Positions 1 through 14,653 are shown, numbered from the stretch's first letter. The stretch: 64,000 nucleotides of DNA from Rubinisphaera italica (GCF_007859715.1 NZ_SJPG01000001.1:4832001-4896000), one strand, 5' to 3'. A program made the numbers and translations. The notes: generated by a model not told the origin, from the letters alone.

Positions 1-1924
<1,924 letters not shown>

Positions 1925-1938
1925 GCAATAAACATAAG

Positions 1939-2023
1939 TAGGACAGGCTTCCAGCCTGTCTTGCTTGTGAATTTTAAGAGTGATGAAGTGAATAAAGGCT
2001 GACAGGCTGGAAGCCTGTCTTAC
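1939..2023. repeat. Paired palindromic repeat between atpA and atpG
   Basis: Two near-identical self-complementary units (core GACAGGCTTCCAGCCTGTC and its flipped form GACAGGCTGGAAGCCTGTC) stand about 40 bases apart and end in TAGG and CTTAC flanks that are themselves inverted. A third unit of the same family is at 55110-55133. The pair sits inside an otherwise co-oriented ATP synthase operon, so it is presumably transcribed and can fold as two small hairpins or one long one. Mobility or RNA function is not shown. Confidence 0.8.
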
Positions 2024-2104
2024 AGTAAGAGAAGTTCAGCGACAATTCCGGTTTTGACCTAGTGAGCGATGTCAGCTCCTCGGTCAGCGAAAGACTTTCA
2101 ATCC

Positions 2105-2983
2105 ATGGCCAAAGCACGCGCGATTATTAAACGACTCAAGGCAGTCAAGAACATCCGCAAGATTACGCGGACAATGGAACTGATTGCCACGGCCCGTTTC
2201 AAAAAAGCAATGGATCGAGCCGCCGAAGCCAAAGCCTATACGCAGAAAATCGCAGAAATTGTCGGCGACTTAGCCTCTGCCGAACTTTCATTCACGCATC
2301 CACTTCTGGAACAACGAGAACAGGAAGAACGTGTTCTTCTCCTCGTGTTGACTTCCAATCGTGGATTGTGCGGCGGATACAACTCGGGTGTGCTGCGAAT
2401 AGCCGATCAACGATTGAAGGCTCTCTCCAAGGGCCGCATCAATCAGATCCTCGAAGTCTCGGGGAAACGTGGTCTGTCTTACTTCAACTTTGAAGGACAG
2501 CAGATCGATGCAACTTATACGAATTTCGAAGACAAGCCGACCTTCGATGAAGTCGAAGACTTAGCCAATCGCTTTGCAGAACTCTACACCAGTGGAGCGG
2601 TTGATCGAATTGAAGTGGTTTACTCCGAATTTCATTCGATCTCTCGACAAGTCGCAATCCGGGAAACACTGTTGCCGATCCAGAATCTCTCGACTCCCGA
2701 GGCCGAGTCTGATCAGAAGCATTCAGTGGACTATGAATTCCTCCCGAGTGCTGAAGCGATTCTGGAAGAAATTGTCCCTGCGGCCTTCAAAGCCAAATTG
2801 TTCAAATGTTTTCTCGATGCGGCTGTCAGCGAACAGATTGCCCGCATGGTCGCCATGAAGGGCGCCACCGAGAATGCCGACGAAATGATTCGCAGCCTGT
2901 CGACACGTTACAACCGTGCCCGACAGTCTCAGATTACTTCTGAGTTGAGCGAGATCATCGGTGGAGCAGCCGCTCTCGAATAG
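2105..2983 (+). CDS. atpG: F-type ATP synthase gamma subunit
   Basis: Central rotor shaft of F1, 292 residues from ATG 2105. The N-terminal helix (MAKARAIIKRLKAVKNIRKI followed by TRTMELIATARFKKA) and the C-terminal helix (MKGATENADEMIRSLSTRYN, then ARQSQIT and SELSEIIGGAAALE) are the two halves of the coiled coil that turns within alpha3beta3. The middle contains the conserved LTSNRGLCGGYN. An upstream ATG at 2069 is in frame, but the protein it gives starts with an atypical 12-residue leader. The gap from atpA is long for this operon because it holds the palindromic repeat pair at 1939-2023. Confidence 0.95.
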   Translation: MAKARAIIKRLKAVKNIRKITRTMELIATARFKKAMDRAAEAKAYTQKIAEIVGDLASAELSFTHPLLEQREQEERVLLLVLTSNRGLCGGYNSGVLRIADQRLKALSKGRINQILEVSGKRGLSYFNFEGQQIDATYTNFEDKPTFDEVEDLANRFAELYTSGAVDRIEVVYSEFHSISRQVAIRETLLPIQNLSTPEAESDQKHSVDYEFLPSAEAILEEIVPAAFKAKLFKCFLDAAVSEQIARMVAMKGATENADEMIRSLSTRYNRARQSQITSELSEIIGGAAALE

Positions 2984-3042
2984 GAATTCGGGAATGGATT
3001 TTACAAGATCAGATACTGTCCGCGAATCGGACATCACAATAA

Positions 3043-4533
<1,491 letters not shown>

Positions 4534-4669
4534 CCAACAAACATTAATTGACTCAAGCACACATCCAGAGAGATTATTGATCAACTGACTTTGAGCGGAA
4601 ATCCATCTCAAAGGATGTGTGTTTATTTTTTCAACACCACGGGTCCTGTTAGCCCGAAAGTCTCTCATT

Positions 4670-5071
4670 ATGATCGCCGCCAATACCGTACAACTTGTGG
4701 TCGTCACCCCTGAGAAGACCTTGCTCACTCAGGATGCGACTTCGTTGCAGTTTCCTCTGGAAGATGGACAGATCGGAATCCTGCCTGGCCGTGCTCCGGT
4801 GGTTGGGCGACTAGGAATTGGCGAACTGGTTGTCATTAACGGTTCTGAAAAAACGAGCTATTTCATCGACGGCGGTTTCGTGCAGGTGAAAGGTGGAGCG
4901 GTGACTCTGCTGACCAATCATGCCGAGCCGGTGATCAATCTGAAAGTCAAAGAAGTCGAAGCGGCTTTCAATGAAGCTCTCGAACGACCTGCGACAACAA
5001 CGACAGCACAAGCTGCCAAGCAACACGACATTGAACGCAATCGCCGCCTGCTGGCAATTTTGAAGCGATAG
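4670..5071 (+). CDS. atpC: F-type ATP synthase epsilon subunit
   Basis: Small rotor-stalk subunit, 133 residues from ATG 4670, matching the usual length. An in-frame upstream ATG at 4619 would add 17 atypical residues. The N-terminal beta sandwich is recognisable from VVTPEKTLL, PLEDGQIGILPGRAP and the GGFVQVKGGAVTLL strand pair. The C-terminal helical part ends in ERNRRLLAILKR. It is the last gene of the operon, and the strong terminator at 5098 follows 27 bases after the stop. Confidence 0.93.
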   Translation: MIAANTVQLVVVTPEKTLLTQDATSLQFPLEDGQIGILPGRAPVVGRLGIGELVVINGSEKTSYFIDGGFVQVKGGAVTLLTNHAEPVINLKVKEVEAAFNEALERPATTTTAQAAKQHDIERNRRLLAILKR

Positions 5072-5097
5072 TTGAGTGTGATGATCAATTATTTAAA

Positions 5098-5132
5098 GAT
5101 CGGCAAGAATGAATTCTTGTCGATCTTTTTTT
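5098..5132 (+). terminator. Rho-independent terminator of the atp operon
   Basis: A 12-bp stem (GATCGGCAAGAA pairing with TTCTTGTCGATC, one G-T pair) with a TGAA loop is followed by seven T residues. It lies just downstream of atpC on the coding strand, and the next genes point the other way. Confidence 0.92.
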
Positions 5133-5168
5133 ATGCTTGATTAAAATTATTGTGCCAACATGAACATC

Positions 5169-5975
<807 letters not shown>

Positions 5976-5984
5976 CGCTTTTCA

Positions 5985-7259
5985 CTAAGGAAGGATCCAG
6001 CCAGGATTCAAGCCCCATTGTTGACAGACCGCCATTCCACTGATAACGCCATCTTCATGAAACCCATTCCGCCAGTAAGCGCCGCAATATGAAAGTCCAT
6101 TTCGGCCAATCATTTCTCCATGCCGTTTTTGAGCCCGTTCACGTTTCGTAGTGAAAACGGGGTGGTCGTATTGATATGTACCCAGGATGAGATCTGGATC
6201 AATTTTGTCACTCGAGTTGAGTGTTACGCAGTATGTTTCTTCCAGGTTCAGCGACTGCAAGATATTCATATTGTACGTCAGGGTCGGCACATCGTCATAG
6301 TCAGGATACAGAGCATAATTCCAGCTCGCCCAGTTTTTACGTCGTCTTGGAAGAATGGAAATATCTGTATGCAACACAGCCGTGTTTGCGGTGTAAGGCA
6401 AATCGGACAGAATTTCACGTTCAATCTCATCAGGTTCCTGAACGATTTTCAATGCCGTATCACTGTGGCATGCCAGTATGACATGGTCATACTTCTCAAC
6501 TCCCTCGGAAGTCGTCACCAGAAGATGACCCGGATTGCGAACCACAGACTGAACTGGAGTCTTCAAGCGGATGCGATCCATAAATGCTTCAGTGAGTTTC
6601 TCCACATATCGATAGGAGCCTCCCCGAATAACCCGCCACATCGGACGATTGGACACCTGAATCAAGCCGTGATTCTGATAAAACTCTGCGACAAATCGAA
6701 ACGGAAACTCGCCAAATGATTTCACATTACAGGACCAGATCGCTGCCCCCATCGGAAGCAGATGATACTTGATAAACGACTGCGAGTATCGATGTTGTCG
6801 GGCGAATTCGGCGACGGTCAACTCGCTACTTGTATGATCAGACTTTACCGTACTCTGCAAATACTCCGCGGCATCTCGATAAAACCGGGTTAGATCCCAA
6901 AGCATACGATAAAACCGGGGACGAATTAGATTTCGCTTGTCTGCAATCAAACCACCAAGGGATTCCCCATTATACTCAAAGTCCGTCTCGTGACAGCGGA
7001 CACTGAAACCCATCCGCGTCTCCTGCGTCTCTACATTCAGTGATTCAATCAATCTGATAAAATTGGGATAAGTCCGTTCGTTATAAACGATGAATCCCGT
7101 ATCGATCCCAACGGTTCCCCGAGACGTCTCGACATCAATCGTGTGAGTATGACCTCCCACGTAGTCTGCAGCTTCAAAAACCGTAATTTGATGATGCGGC
7201 TGTAGAATCTTTGCGCAAGTCAATCCCGAGATTCCAGAGCCCACAATCGCAATATTCAA
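5985..7259 (-). CDS. FAD-dependent amine-oxidase-like oxidoreductase
   Basis: A 424-residue flavoprotein with an N-terminal Rossmann dinucleotide fold (IAIVGSGISGLTCA, then the acidic end VFEAADYVGGHTHT) and a GIDTGFIVYNERTYPNF segment typical of the NAD(P)-binding/amine oxidase group. It is likely cytosolic or membrane-associated and acts on an unknown, possibly lipid, substrate. The start codon is TTG, because no in-frame ATG precedes the glycine motif. It forms a two-gene unit with the DUF1365 gene ten bases downstream. The pairing is known from other bacteria; the function is inferred from that association only. Confidence 0.85.
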   Translation of the reverse strand: MNIAIVGSGISGLTCAKILQPHHQITVFEAADYVGGHTHTIDVETSRGTVGIDTGFIVYNERTYPNFIRLIESLNVETQETRMGFSVRCHETDFEYNGESLGGLIADKRNLIRPRFYRMLWDLTRFYRDAAEYLQSTVKSDHTSSELTVAEFARQHRYSQSFIKYHLLPMGAAIWSCNVKSFGEFPFRFVAEFYQNHGLIQVSNRPMWRVIRGGSYRYVEKLTEAFMDRIRLKTPVQSVVRNPGHLLVTTSEGVEKYDHVILACHSDTALKIVQEPDEIEREILSDLPYTANTAVLHTDISILPRRRKNWASWNYALYPDYDDVPTLTYNMNILQSLNLEETYCVTLNSSDKIDPDLILGTYQYDHPVFTTKRERAQKRHGEMIGRNGLSYCGAYWRNGFHEDGVISGMAVCQQWGLNPGWILP

Positions 7260-8204
7260 TAGTCCAGTCCCTTACCAGTTTCGAGTCCATTTTATTGTAG
7301 ACCACTCAATAAATTTCACATCACTCGAAAGCACGAAACCGTTCTGATTCAGGAAAACGGACATACCAATCATTCTGAACTGTTAGATCTGACAGGCTCC
7401 TTACTTCAACGAGGCAGAATCGCGGGAGATTAACAGGATCTTAACGTACCGTTGATGCCTTGTTCCTATTTCGGGATACGATACTTAGGAATTGTTCGGG
7501 AACTCGTAGAGATTCTCCTATCCCACAACATTCAACAGGAAGCATCCCAACTGATCTTTTTTCAGTTTTTTGAGATCTTCTCGATGACTTCACAAAGCAT
7601 AAACATACGGAATTTATAAACAAAACATCTCAGACGGTCAGCAGGCGGCTATAAGAATTCACCCTCGAATAGCCGACTGAAAACGAGCGGTTAGCACACC
7701 GCCATCAAATGTGCATAGCAGTCCTGGTTGCATTGAATTGGAATCATGCAAGACAGGAAGAGGACCAGCCGACAGAAAACTGAATAAGAAATCTCTGTCA
7801 GCGATTAAGGCTTGAATCAAAATTGTGCACAGGTCAGTTCAAAAATTTGGACAATCTTCACAATTCATTCTCTAAGCCTTCTTCTGAGAATATTAGTTTG
7901 CAGGGACGCACCAGGCATCCGTTGCCCATTTGAGTACGAGGCAGTTTACTGCCTGTTTCAATGCCGAGCAGGCAACTGCTCACATCAACATCGAACAACT
8001 CGTGTAGTAAGGATTACGCTCATCGGTTGCTTCATGTTGGAAAATTTTGTGAGTCGAAATATTTTCGATTTACGCCCGAGTGTTATGGATGATTGCAGGT
8101 TATAGAAACCGGTGCAGAGGTCCAGCGCTCAGCTCTATTCTTATACGTTGCCGTGAGGGTCACGGTAGCACACATTGTCACTCTCTAATTGTTGGAGAAA
8201 CTTA
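7260..8204. other. Long intergenic region upstream of the DUF1559 gene
   Basis: About 0.95 kb between divergent genes with no convincing coding sequence. An imperfect inverted repeat lies at about 7939-7982 (GGCAGTTTACTGCC followed by GAGCAGGCAACTGCTC). A compact hairpin at 8151-8165 (CCGTGA, GGG loop, TCACGG) lies about 40 bases before the DUF1559 start and is probably in its 5' leader. I found no confident promoter. Confidence 0.5.
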
Positions 8205-9494
<1,290 letters not shown>

Positions 9495-9528
9495 TCGAAT
9501 CTGATCTTAGCTGACTGTGACGAAACAG

Positions 9529-9560
9529 CCCGGGAGAGTATCTTACTCTCTCGGGTTTTT
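9529..9560 (+). terminator. Rho-independent terminator after the DUF1559 gene
   Basis: A 12-bp perfect stem (CCCGGGAGAGTA / TACTCTCTCGGG) with a TCT loop is followed by five T residues, 35 bases after the stop codon. Confidence 0.92.
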
Positions 9561-9691
9561 GTAGTTTAAAGGCTGGCATCCTGCATCGTCTGCCTGGGGC
9601 CTGATTACTCAAATAACTTTTTTTGAGAGTATCCATGCCCTCTCCAATCTGAGAATCAGTTGATTCAACCTGAGACATGCGGAAACCTTCC

Positions 9692-11662
9692 ATGATTCGC
9701 TCTTCGCTTCTGGCAATTTTGTTCATCACGACCTGCACACTCATCGTTTACGCAAATGCCTTTTCCGGTGAGTTTTTCCAGGATGACTTCCACACGCTTC
9801 TGGGGGACTACTCACTTCACCTCTATCTCTGGCCGCCGAGCAATGTTTTTACAGACAATCTCAATACCCGCGGCTTCACCATGTGGACGTTTGCCGTCAA
9901 TGATGCCCTGTCTGGCTCAACCGCTTTCAGTTTTCACATCGGAAATGTGCTCATCCACCTTCTGAGCAGCCTGCTGGTTTATTGGGTCGTTCGCCAGAGC
10001 ATGACTCTTTACTGTGCGCGAAAAAATTCCAAAACTGCTGACCCAACCTCGACTGCAAAGGTGGAGGAGAAATCAGCCTGGACGGCATTGATTGCCTCGG
10101 TACTATTCGCAGTACATCCCATTCACATCCAGGCTGTCACTTATCTTTCTCAACGTAGCGAAGCACTGATGGGCTTGCTGTTTCTGGGGACAATCGCGAC
10201 TTTGATTCAAGCCTATCAAAGTCGCGATCAGATTGAATGGAAATGGTTCTGGCTCACCCTTTCGCTCCTCTGCTGCCTGCTCGGCATGCGATCCAAAGAA
10301 GCAATGGTCGTGGCTCCTTTGCTCGTGCTGTGGTACGACCGGATTTTTCTGAATGATAACTGGAAATCTCTCTGCAAAAGCCATGGCTTTTATTATGCCA
10401 TCCTGTGGTCAACCTTAATTTTCAATAGCAGCTGGCAAGCGATGCTGCCCTCTCTGGATTCACCGACAACCCAATTTTCACAAGCGACCAGCAGTTCGGC
10501 AGAGAGTTCCGAAAACTCAATCTCAGTGGCAAACTCCTCAGGCGATTCCAGCCAGGATCTGTTCGTGCAAAGAGGAGCCCGCCTGAGTCGCTGGGAATAT
10601 TTCCAAACCCAGCCTCCAATAATCCTCACCTATGTCAGGCTCGTTTTTTGGCCGAGTGATCTTTGTTTTGACCGCGGACATCTTCAGCCGCCTGCGCCCT
10701 GGATTTTCTGGAGTTGTGCAGGAGTACTGACCGTGGTCTTTCTGCTGTTTTTAGTTGCGATCTTCAAAGCCCCGATCTGGGGATTTCTGGGAGCCTGGTT
10801 CTATATCAATCTGGGACCGCGCAGCAGTTTCATTGCCTTGGAGAATCCTTATTTTGAATACCGGATGTATCTGCCAATATTGTCAATACTTATCCCACTG
10901 GCACTTGGGCTGTTTTGTCTGGCGGGAAAACTTCAAAACCGAAATCTTTCCCGAGGAACAATATTGTCACTTTTCCTGGTAGTGACTGCAGTCCCATTGA
11001 TGGCAGTGACACACTTGAGGAACAGGATTTTTTCGGACCCTGTTTTGCTCTGGAGCGATACCGTTGCCAAGGCTCCTGAATGTGGTCGGGCCTACACAAA
11101 TTTGACGCGGGCGTTGCTACTGACTCATCAACCGGAGGATGAGCTTAAAGCGGTTTCCATCGGAGAAAAAGCGATTCGATTAAACTCTGGTTCGGGGAAG
11201 GCGTTTAATATTTATGGCCTGGCTCTACAGCGGACAGGACAAGCAGAAAAAGCGATCGAGCCTTATCAGAAAGCGATCGCCCTGGAGCCTAAGCTGATGC
11301 ATCCGTATCTGAATCTGGGCAATATTTACAGCAAAACCGATCCCCAAAAAGCTCTGGACTATTATACGGAAGCAATGAAGCTGGCCCCAGACGACCCAGC
11401 CGTGCAGACGAATTACGCAACGACCATGTTGTTTAACAACGTAGAGGTCGCGAAAGCAGAACAAATGCTGATTGATCTTGCAGGCAGTCGCCCCACGCAT
11501 ATCGACTCTCGGCTCAACCTCGGCTTGTATTATGCCAATCAGGGCCGGTATCGCGAAGGAATTGGCTGGGGAGAAAAGGTTCTAATCATCAACCCAACGC
11601 ACCAGTCAGCAATCGAGCTGATCAAATTCTGTCAACAGAAGTTGACCCAGCCGAATCCTTAG
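9692..11662 (+). CDS. Polytopic membrane protein with C-terminal TPR repeats
   Basis: A 656-residue protein. The first two thirds contain many hydrophobic spans, beginning with LLAILFITTCTLIVYANAF, and have the QDDF motif near the N-terminus seen in oligosaccharyl/mannosyl-transferase-like (GT-C, TMTC-like) membrane proteins. The last 190 residues are tetratricopeptide repeats (AYTNLTRALL, AFNIYGLALQRTGQAEKAIE, ALDYYTEAMKLAPDDPAVQ). A serine-rich stretch lies near residues 260-290. It may be a membrane glycosyltransferase with a protein-interaction tail; the activity is inferred. ATG 9677 is an alternative start. Confidence 0.75.
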   Translation: MIRSSLLAILFITTCTLIVYANAFSGEFFQDDFHTLLGDYSLHLYLWPPSNVFTDNLNTRGFTMWTFAVNDALSGSTAFSFHIGNVLIHLLSSLLVYWVVRQSMTLYCARKNSKTADPTSTAKVEEKSAWTALIASVLFAVHPIHIQAVTYLSQRSEALMGLLFLGTIATLIQAYQSRDQIEWKWFWLTLSLLCCLLGMRSKEAMVVAPLLVLWYDRIFLNDNWKSLCKSHGFYYAILWSTLIFNSSWQAMLPSLDSPTTQFSQATSSSAESSENSISVANSSGDSSQDLFVQRGARLSRWEYFQTQPPIILTYVRLVFWPSDLCFDRGHLQPPAPWIFWSCAGVLTVVFLLFLVAIFKAPIWGFLGAWFYINLGPRSSFIALENPYFEYRMYLPILSILIPLALGLFCLAGKLQNRNLSRGTILSLFLVVTAVPLMAVTHLRNRIFSDPVLLWSDTVAKAPECGRAYTNLTRALLLTHQPEDELKAVSIGEKAIRLNSGSGKAFNIYGLALQRTGQAEKAIEPYQKAIALEPKLMHPYLNLGNIYSKTDPQKALDYYTEAMKLAPDDPAVQTNYATTMLFNNVEVAKAEQMLIDLAGSRPTHIDSRLNLGLYYANQGRYREGIGWGEKVLIINPTHQSAIELIKFCQQKLTQPNP

Positions 11663-12034
11663 CAATCTGAGTAGAGCTCAGAACCGGGCCGCCATGCTCA
11701 TGCTTGTGTGAGTATGCAAAGTGTGTTGATATTCAATTTGGAAGTCTTGATTTCGAGGGGTTGGACAAGCATAAGTCAGCTGAATTGAATAGAAGTCAAT
11801 GCTGGTATTTTTTTCTTATGTTGCATTAAGCAAGTCCACGACATGTATGGATATAGCACCCGACGATTAGTGGTAAGGCAAGATCTCAGAGGACTCGCTC
11901 TGAGAATGGCACCTTAGCAGATTGAGACATAGTGCTTGATTGTGCGTCCCAGGAATTGCGTCTCAGAAGCCTATGCAATTCCTGGTTGAAATAAGTCTCA
12001 CCAGAACTTCTCCACGTTGTTATTCCGATTCGAA
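11663..12034. other. Intergenic region between convergent TPR and csrA genes
   Basis: No coding sequence seen. It holds two inverted repeats: TCTCAGAG / CTCTGAGA at 11884-11905, and CCAGGAATTGC / GCAATTCCTGG at 11949-11985. Neither is followed by a T tract, so neither looks like a standard terminator. Confidence 0.5.
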
Positions 12035-12238
12035 TTAACCGGCAATAGCGGACGAGTCTTTCTGTTCATCATCTCGCTTTTGAGCGTCGGCTTCGCAGAG
12101 TTCTTCGCGCAGGATGCTCATGTCACGTGGTGCTTCAATCCCGAGGCGAACTGTGTTGGGACCGATGCGAACAACAGTGATTGCAACATCGTCACCAATA
12201 CGGATTTTCTCGCCTGACTTCCTTGAGAGTACTAGCAT
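12035..12238 (-). CDS. csrA: Carbon storage regulator CsrA
   Basis: A 67-residue RNA-binding global regulator that binds GGA motifs in mRNA leaders. The sequence starts MLVLSRKSGEKIRIGDDVAI, and RLGIEAPRDMSILREEL follows, as in the family; the first strand (LVLSRK) and the conserved VRLGIEAP are intact. A strong GGAGG ribosome binding site precedes the ATG by seven bases. A charged tail follows residue 50. No flagellar gene is nearby, so the targets cannot be inferred from context. Confidence 0.95.
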   Translation of the reverse strand: MLVLSRKSGEKIRIGDDVAITVVRIGPNTVRLGIEAPRDMSILREELCEADAQKRDDEQKDSSAIAG

Positions 12239-12776
12239 TGCTCTTCCTCCAGCTAACGCCTGATATGGCTATGAATGGTCGAATGGAACGGCTGTCTCCG
12301 CTCGTTCAATATCATCAATTTCGTGAACGTACCGTAAGATATTTATCGCCACACGAGATCAACATGATGATATCATCAATTAGATTACAGAATCCCAGAT
12401 GAAGAATCCAGCAGAAGAATGGGAAAACCGTGTTAATTCGCATGCATGGAATAACCGGAACACTGCGCAATAATAGTGCACAAACACCATGGACAGCTTG
12501 CATTATCAGCAAAATAGCCGCCAAGGGAAGATATTGCACAAAAACGCCGCCGCGCACGGCTTCCACGGCCTGCAGTGGCTCGTCAATGCACAGGAAGCAG
12601 GCACATGTTGCCGGGAATTCAGCTGCCTACGGTTTAGGCAGCTGAATATGACGTTTATTTTGAGACTCAGGAGAATTATGTAATGAAGCAGTATTCCGGC
12701 TTCCAAGTCATTCCGGGAGGCTGGATTATTTCATGCCATCTAGCCTGATCGATTCGAATTCTAATCGCTGCGGAAG
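12239..12776. other. Intergenic region upstream of csrA
   Basis: About 540 bases with no credible gene. The 12-mer ATATCATCAATT occurs at 12309-12320 and again at 12370-12381, the second copy inside the palindrome GATGATATCATC (12366-12377). A 13-bp perfect stem with a CGGTT loop (ATTCAGCTGCCTA / TAGGCAGCTGAAT) occupies 12617-12647. The upstream position suggests control elements for csrA, but this is inference. Confidence 0.45.
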
Positions 12777-13769
12777 CTATCGATTTCGCCACAAAATTGA
12801 TTCCGGGAGCTGCAGTTCTTCCCAGGAACGATCAATTTGCTTACGGAATCTCGCGGCATCAACCGGATAACCCTTGGTTGGCTTCACCGCTGGACAACGC
12901 TCTTTCCAGTATCGATTGAATGCCTCCATACAAAGTTCACGTATATACTTGGCGGCCATGGAAGCGACTGCGACAGGCAGATATCGCTCGCTTTTGACGG
13001 AAAATGCCAGCGAAAGAGAGTCGCTCCAATAACGACTTTGCTCCTGGGATTCTTTCTCCGTCAGGAAAAAGCGATCCGGGAAAGCATCCATCAAATACGG
13101 AAGATAGCGACTGCGGCCCCCATGCTTGTCAGCCAGAACCTGACAGGCAACAGAGTTCAGGGGAATAAAATCCTTGACCAATGCCAACGAGAGACGGGTC
13201 AACACTTCCCCTTTGTTATCGTACTCTTTAATGAGAGCGTTGAATCGCTCAGGACAAACCACATCAACCTGCAACTGTTCGAGCTGGAGTTCACACTTCT
13301 GAAACGAACGGTCTACCTTTTTCAGAACTTCTGAACACTCATCCAGCCTGGCCTTCAAGGGGAGTGAAAGCAAACAGGAGTTGTACCAGGGTTGCCTTGA
13401 AAATGAAGCCGGCAACCCCTCACCCAGTAACTTGAGAAGCAGAGCCAGGAAGTCTGCAGAATCAGTCAGATTGAGAGAACTCCCCTGGCAGGCGGCCATC
13501 AGCGAAAGCACAGATCGCTCCAGCGAAGCAATACCTTTCGTCGATGAATACACCTGCTTGGAGTCCGCAACATGCAGTCTTTTATCTCGACTGACCGGAG
13601 CATTTGTTAGTACACCATCTAACTGGGACCACAGATCCTCAACGGTCAATGTTTCAGGCATCGACCAGACTGAGACCGCGATGACAAGTGGACCTAACTT
13701 GGGACCGTAGCCGGCTTCATCCATGCCGATAATGATTCGCCTCGAAGAACCAGCCTGGTTTAATACCAT
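12777..13769 (-). CDS. RNase HII-like (RNase H fold) protein with altered motif
   Basis: A 330-residue protein resembling ribonuclease HII, which cuts RNA in RNA-DNA hybrids, but clearly divergent. MDEAGYGPKLGPLVIAV at residues 16-32 matches the DEAGRGP active-site motif with Asp17 and Glu18. DSK at 69-71 matches the second conserved block. ADK (Asp214) and KSE-x4-VAVASMAAKYIREL (259-279) match the last blocks. The Arg of the GRG motif is Tyr (GYG, 20-22), and the final catalytic Asp is Glu261. It is also about 100 residues longer than RNase HII. The fold assignment is fairly safe; whether it is a nuclease is open. It stands alone. Confidence 0.7.
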   Translation of the reverse strand: MVLNQAGSSRRIIIGMDEAGYGPKLGPLVIAVSVWSMPETLTVEDLWSQLDGVLTNAPVSRDKRLHVADSKQVYSSTKGIASLERSVLSLMAACQGSSLNLTDSADFLALLLKLLGEGLPASFSRQPWYNSCLLSLPLKARLDECSEVLKKVDRSFQKCELQLEQLQVDVVCPERFNALIKEYDNKGEVLTRLSLALVKDFIPLNSVACQVLADKHGGRSRYLPYLMDAFPDRFFLTEKESQEQSRYWSDSLSLAFSVKSERYLPVAVASMAAKYIRELCMEAFNRYWKERCPAVKPTKGYPVDAARFRKQIDRSWEELQLPESILWRNR

Positions 13770-14165
13770 ATCGTTCTCCTCATACGCAGATCTGATTCAT
13801 TCATCGCTACAAAAGCCTTGCCGGAACTGGCCACCTTCTTCAATGGCGATCTCATTAATCCGATTATAACGTCCAGCAATATTATTTCAGTCGAATCAAT
13901 CCTGTCATTCGCAGCGGTAACGCGTTGATTATTCAGAAGCGAAAGTGAAAACTTGTACGTTCCGTTGGCGCATGAACCACAACCTTGCCGATCCTGTCAA
14001 TTAGAGAAGAAGGGAAACCTGTAAACCAAGGGACCGGTGCTTACGATGATTCTGGATGCGATTATTGAAGCAAGCATTAATTCAGAACTCTGGAGCGAAC
14101 GATACGAACGTAGCTTCGCTCCACGCTATCTGAACTGGCATCCAATTGTGTTGGAGGAAATCGCT
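13770..14165. other. Intergenic region
   Basis: About 400 bases between the divergent RNase HII-like gene and the small gene at 14166. The frame of the latter is open back to 14037, but that part lacks a ribosome binding site. I see no repeat or clear promoter here. Confidence 0.4.
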
Positions 14166-14390
14166 ATGAAAGATTTCACGACAGACGAGAACAGCACCAC
14201 AAGAGAATATCTGGGGATTCACTGCATGACGGAGCTGGATGCAGGCCTGCAGCAGCAAATTCGATATGTCCCGCTTCCCCCAACAGAAACTGGACGTTAT
14301 CGACGGGACCCAAGGCACACCGAACTCAAAGGCCCTAAGTTTTACCAGAGCACGCCTCAGAAAGTACACACAGAGCTCTATCTCGGTTGA
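14166..14390 (+). CDS. Small orphan protein, 74 residues
   Basis: An unrecognised 74-residue hydrophilic protein. Support comes from signals rather than similarity: a near-perfect GGAGGAA ribosome binding site eight bases before ATG 14166, and a strong terminator on the same strand at 14549. There is no signal peptide or membrane segment. The N-terminal half is acidic (MKDFTTDENSTTREYLG), the middle has DAGLQQQIRYVPLPPTETG, and the C-terminal half is basic with RYRRDPRHTELKGPKFYQ. The frame is open back to 14037. No function is proposed. Confidence 0.55.
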   Translation: MKDFTTDENSTTREYLGIHCMTELDAGLQQQIRYVPLPPTETGRYRRDPRHTELKGPKFYQSTPQKVHTELYLG

Positions 14391-14548
14391 ACCCGAGAGA
14401 ATACTGCTGAAAGGAAAATGCGAAGCCTTTCCGACAGAACACTCTTTAACTGATGACACGAATGTCATTGCCTGATATCAAATCGGCAATGGACTAAATC
14501 CAACCGCAAGCTTCATCCTTCGCAAACCTGTTGAAGCTCGCACACAAA

Positions 14549-14578
14549 CGCCCCGCGGTTTTACGCGGGGCGTTTTTT
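14549..14578 (+). terminator. Rho-independent terminator after the 74-residue gene
   Basis: A 9-bp GC stem (CGCCCCGCG / CGCGGGGCG) with a GTTTTA loop is followed by six T residues. It lies 160 bases after the only plus-strand gene nearby. Confidence 0.9.
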
Positions 14579-14621
14579 ATTTGAAGGTTGTAGGCACATG
14601 CGAGGTTGCATTGATCAAGAG

Positions 14622-14653
14622 ATCTTAACCCGAAGCGTCGGTGTGGGGACGAC
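14622..14653. repeat. 32-bp interspersed repeat, copy 1
   Basis: ATCTTAACCCGAAGCGTC and the following GGTGTGGGGACGAC match 22469-22500 over 32 bases with four differences. Both copies are intergenic. This core is a familiar kind of dispersed planctomycete repeat. Confidence 0.75.
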
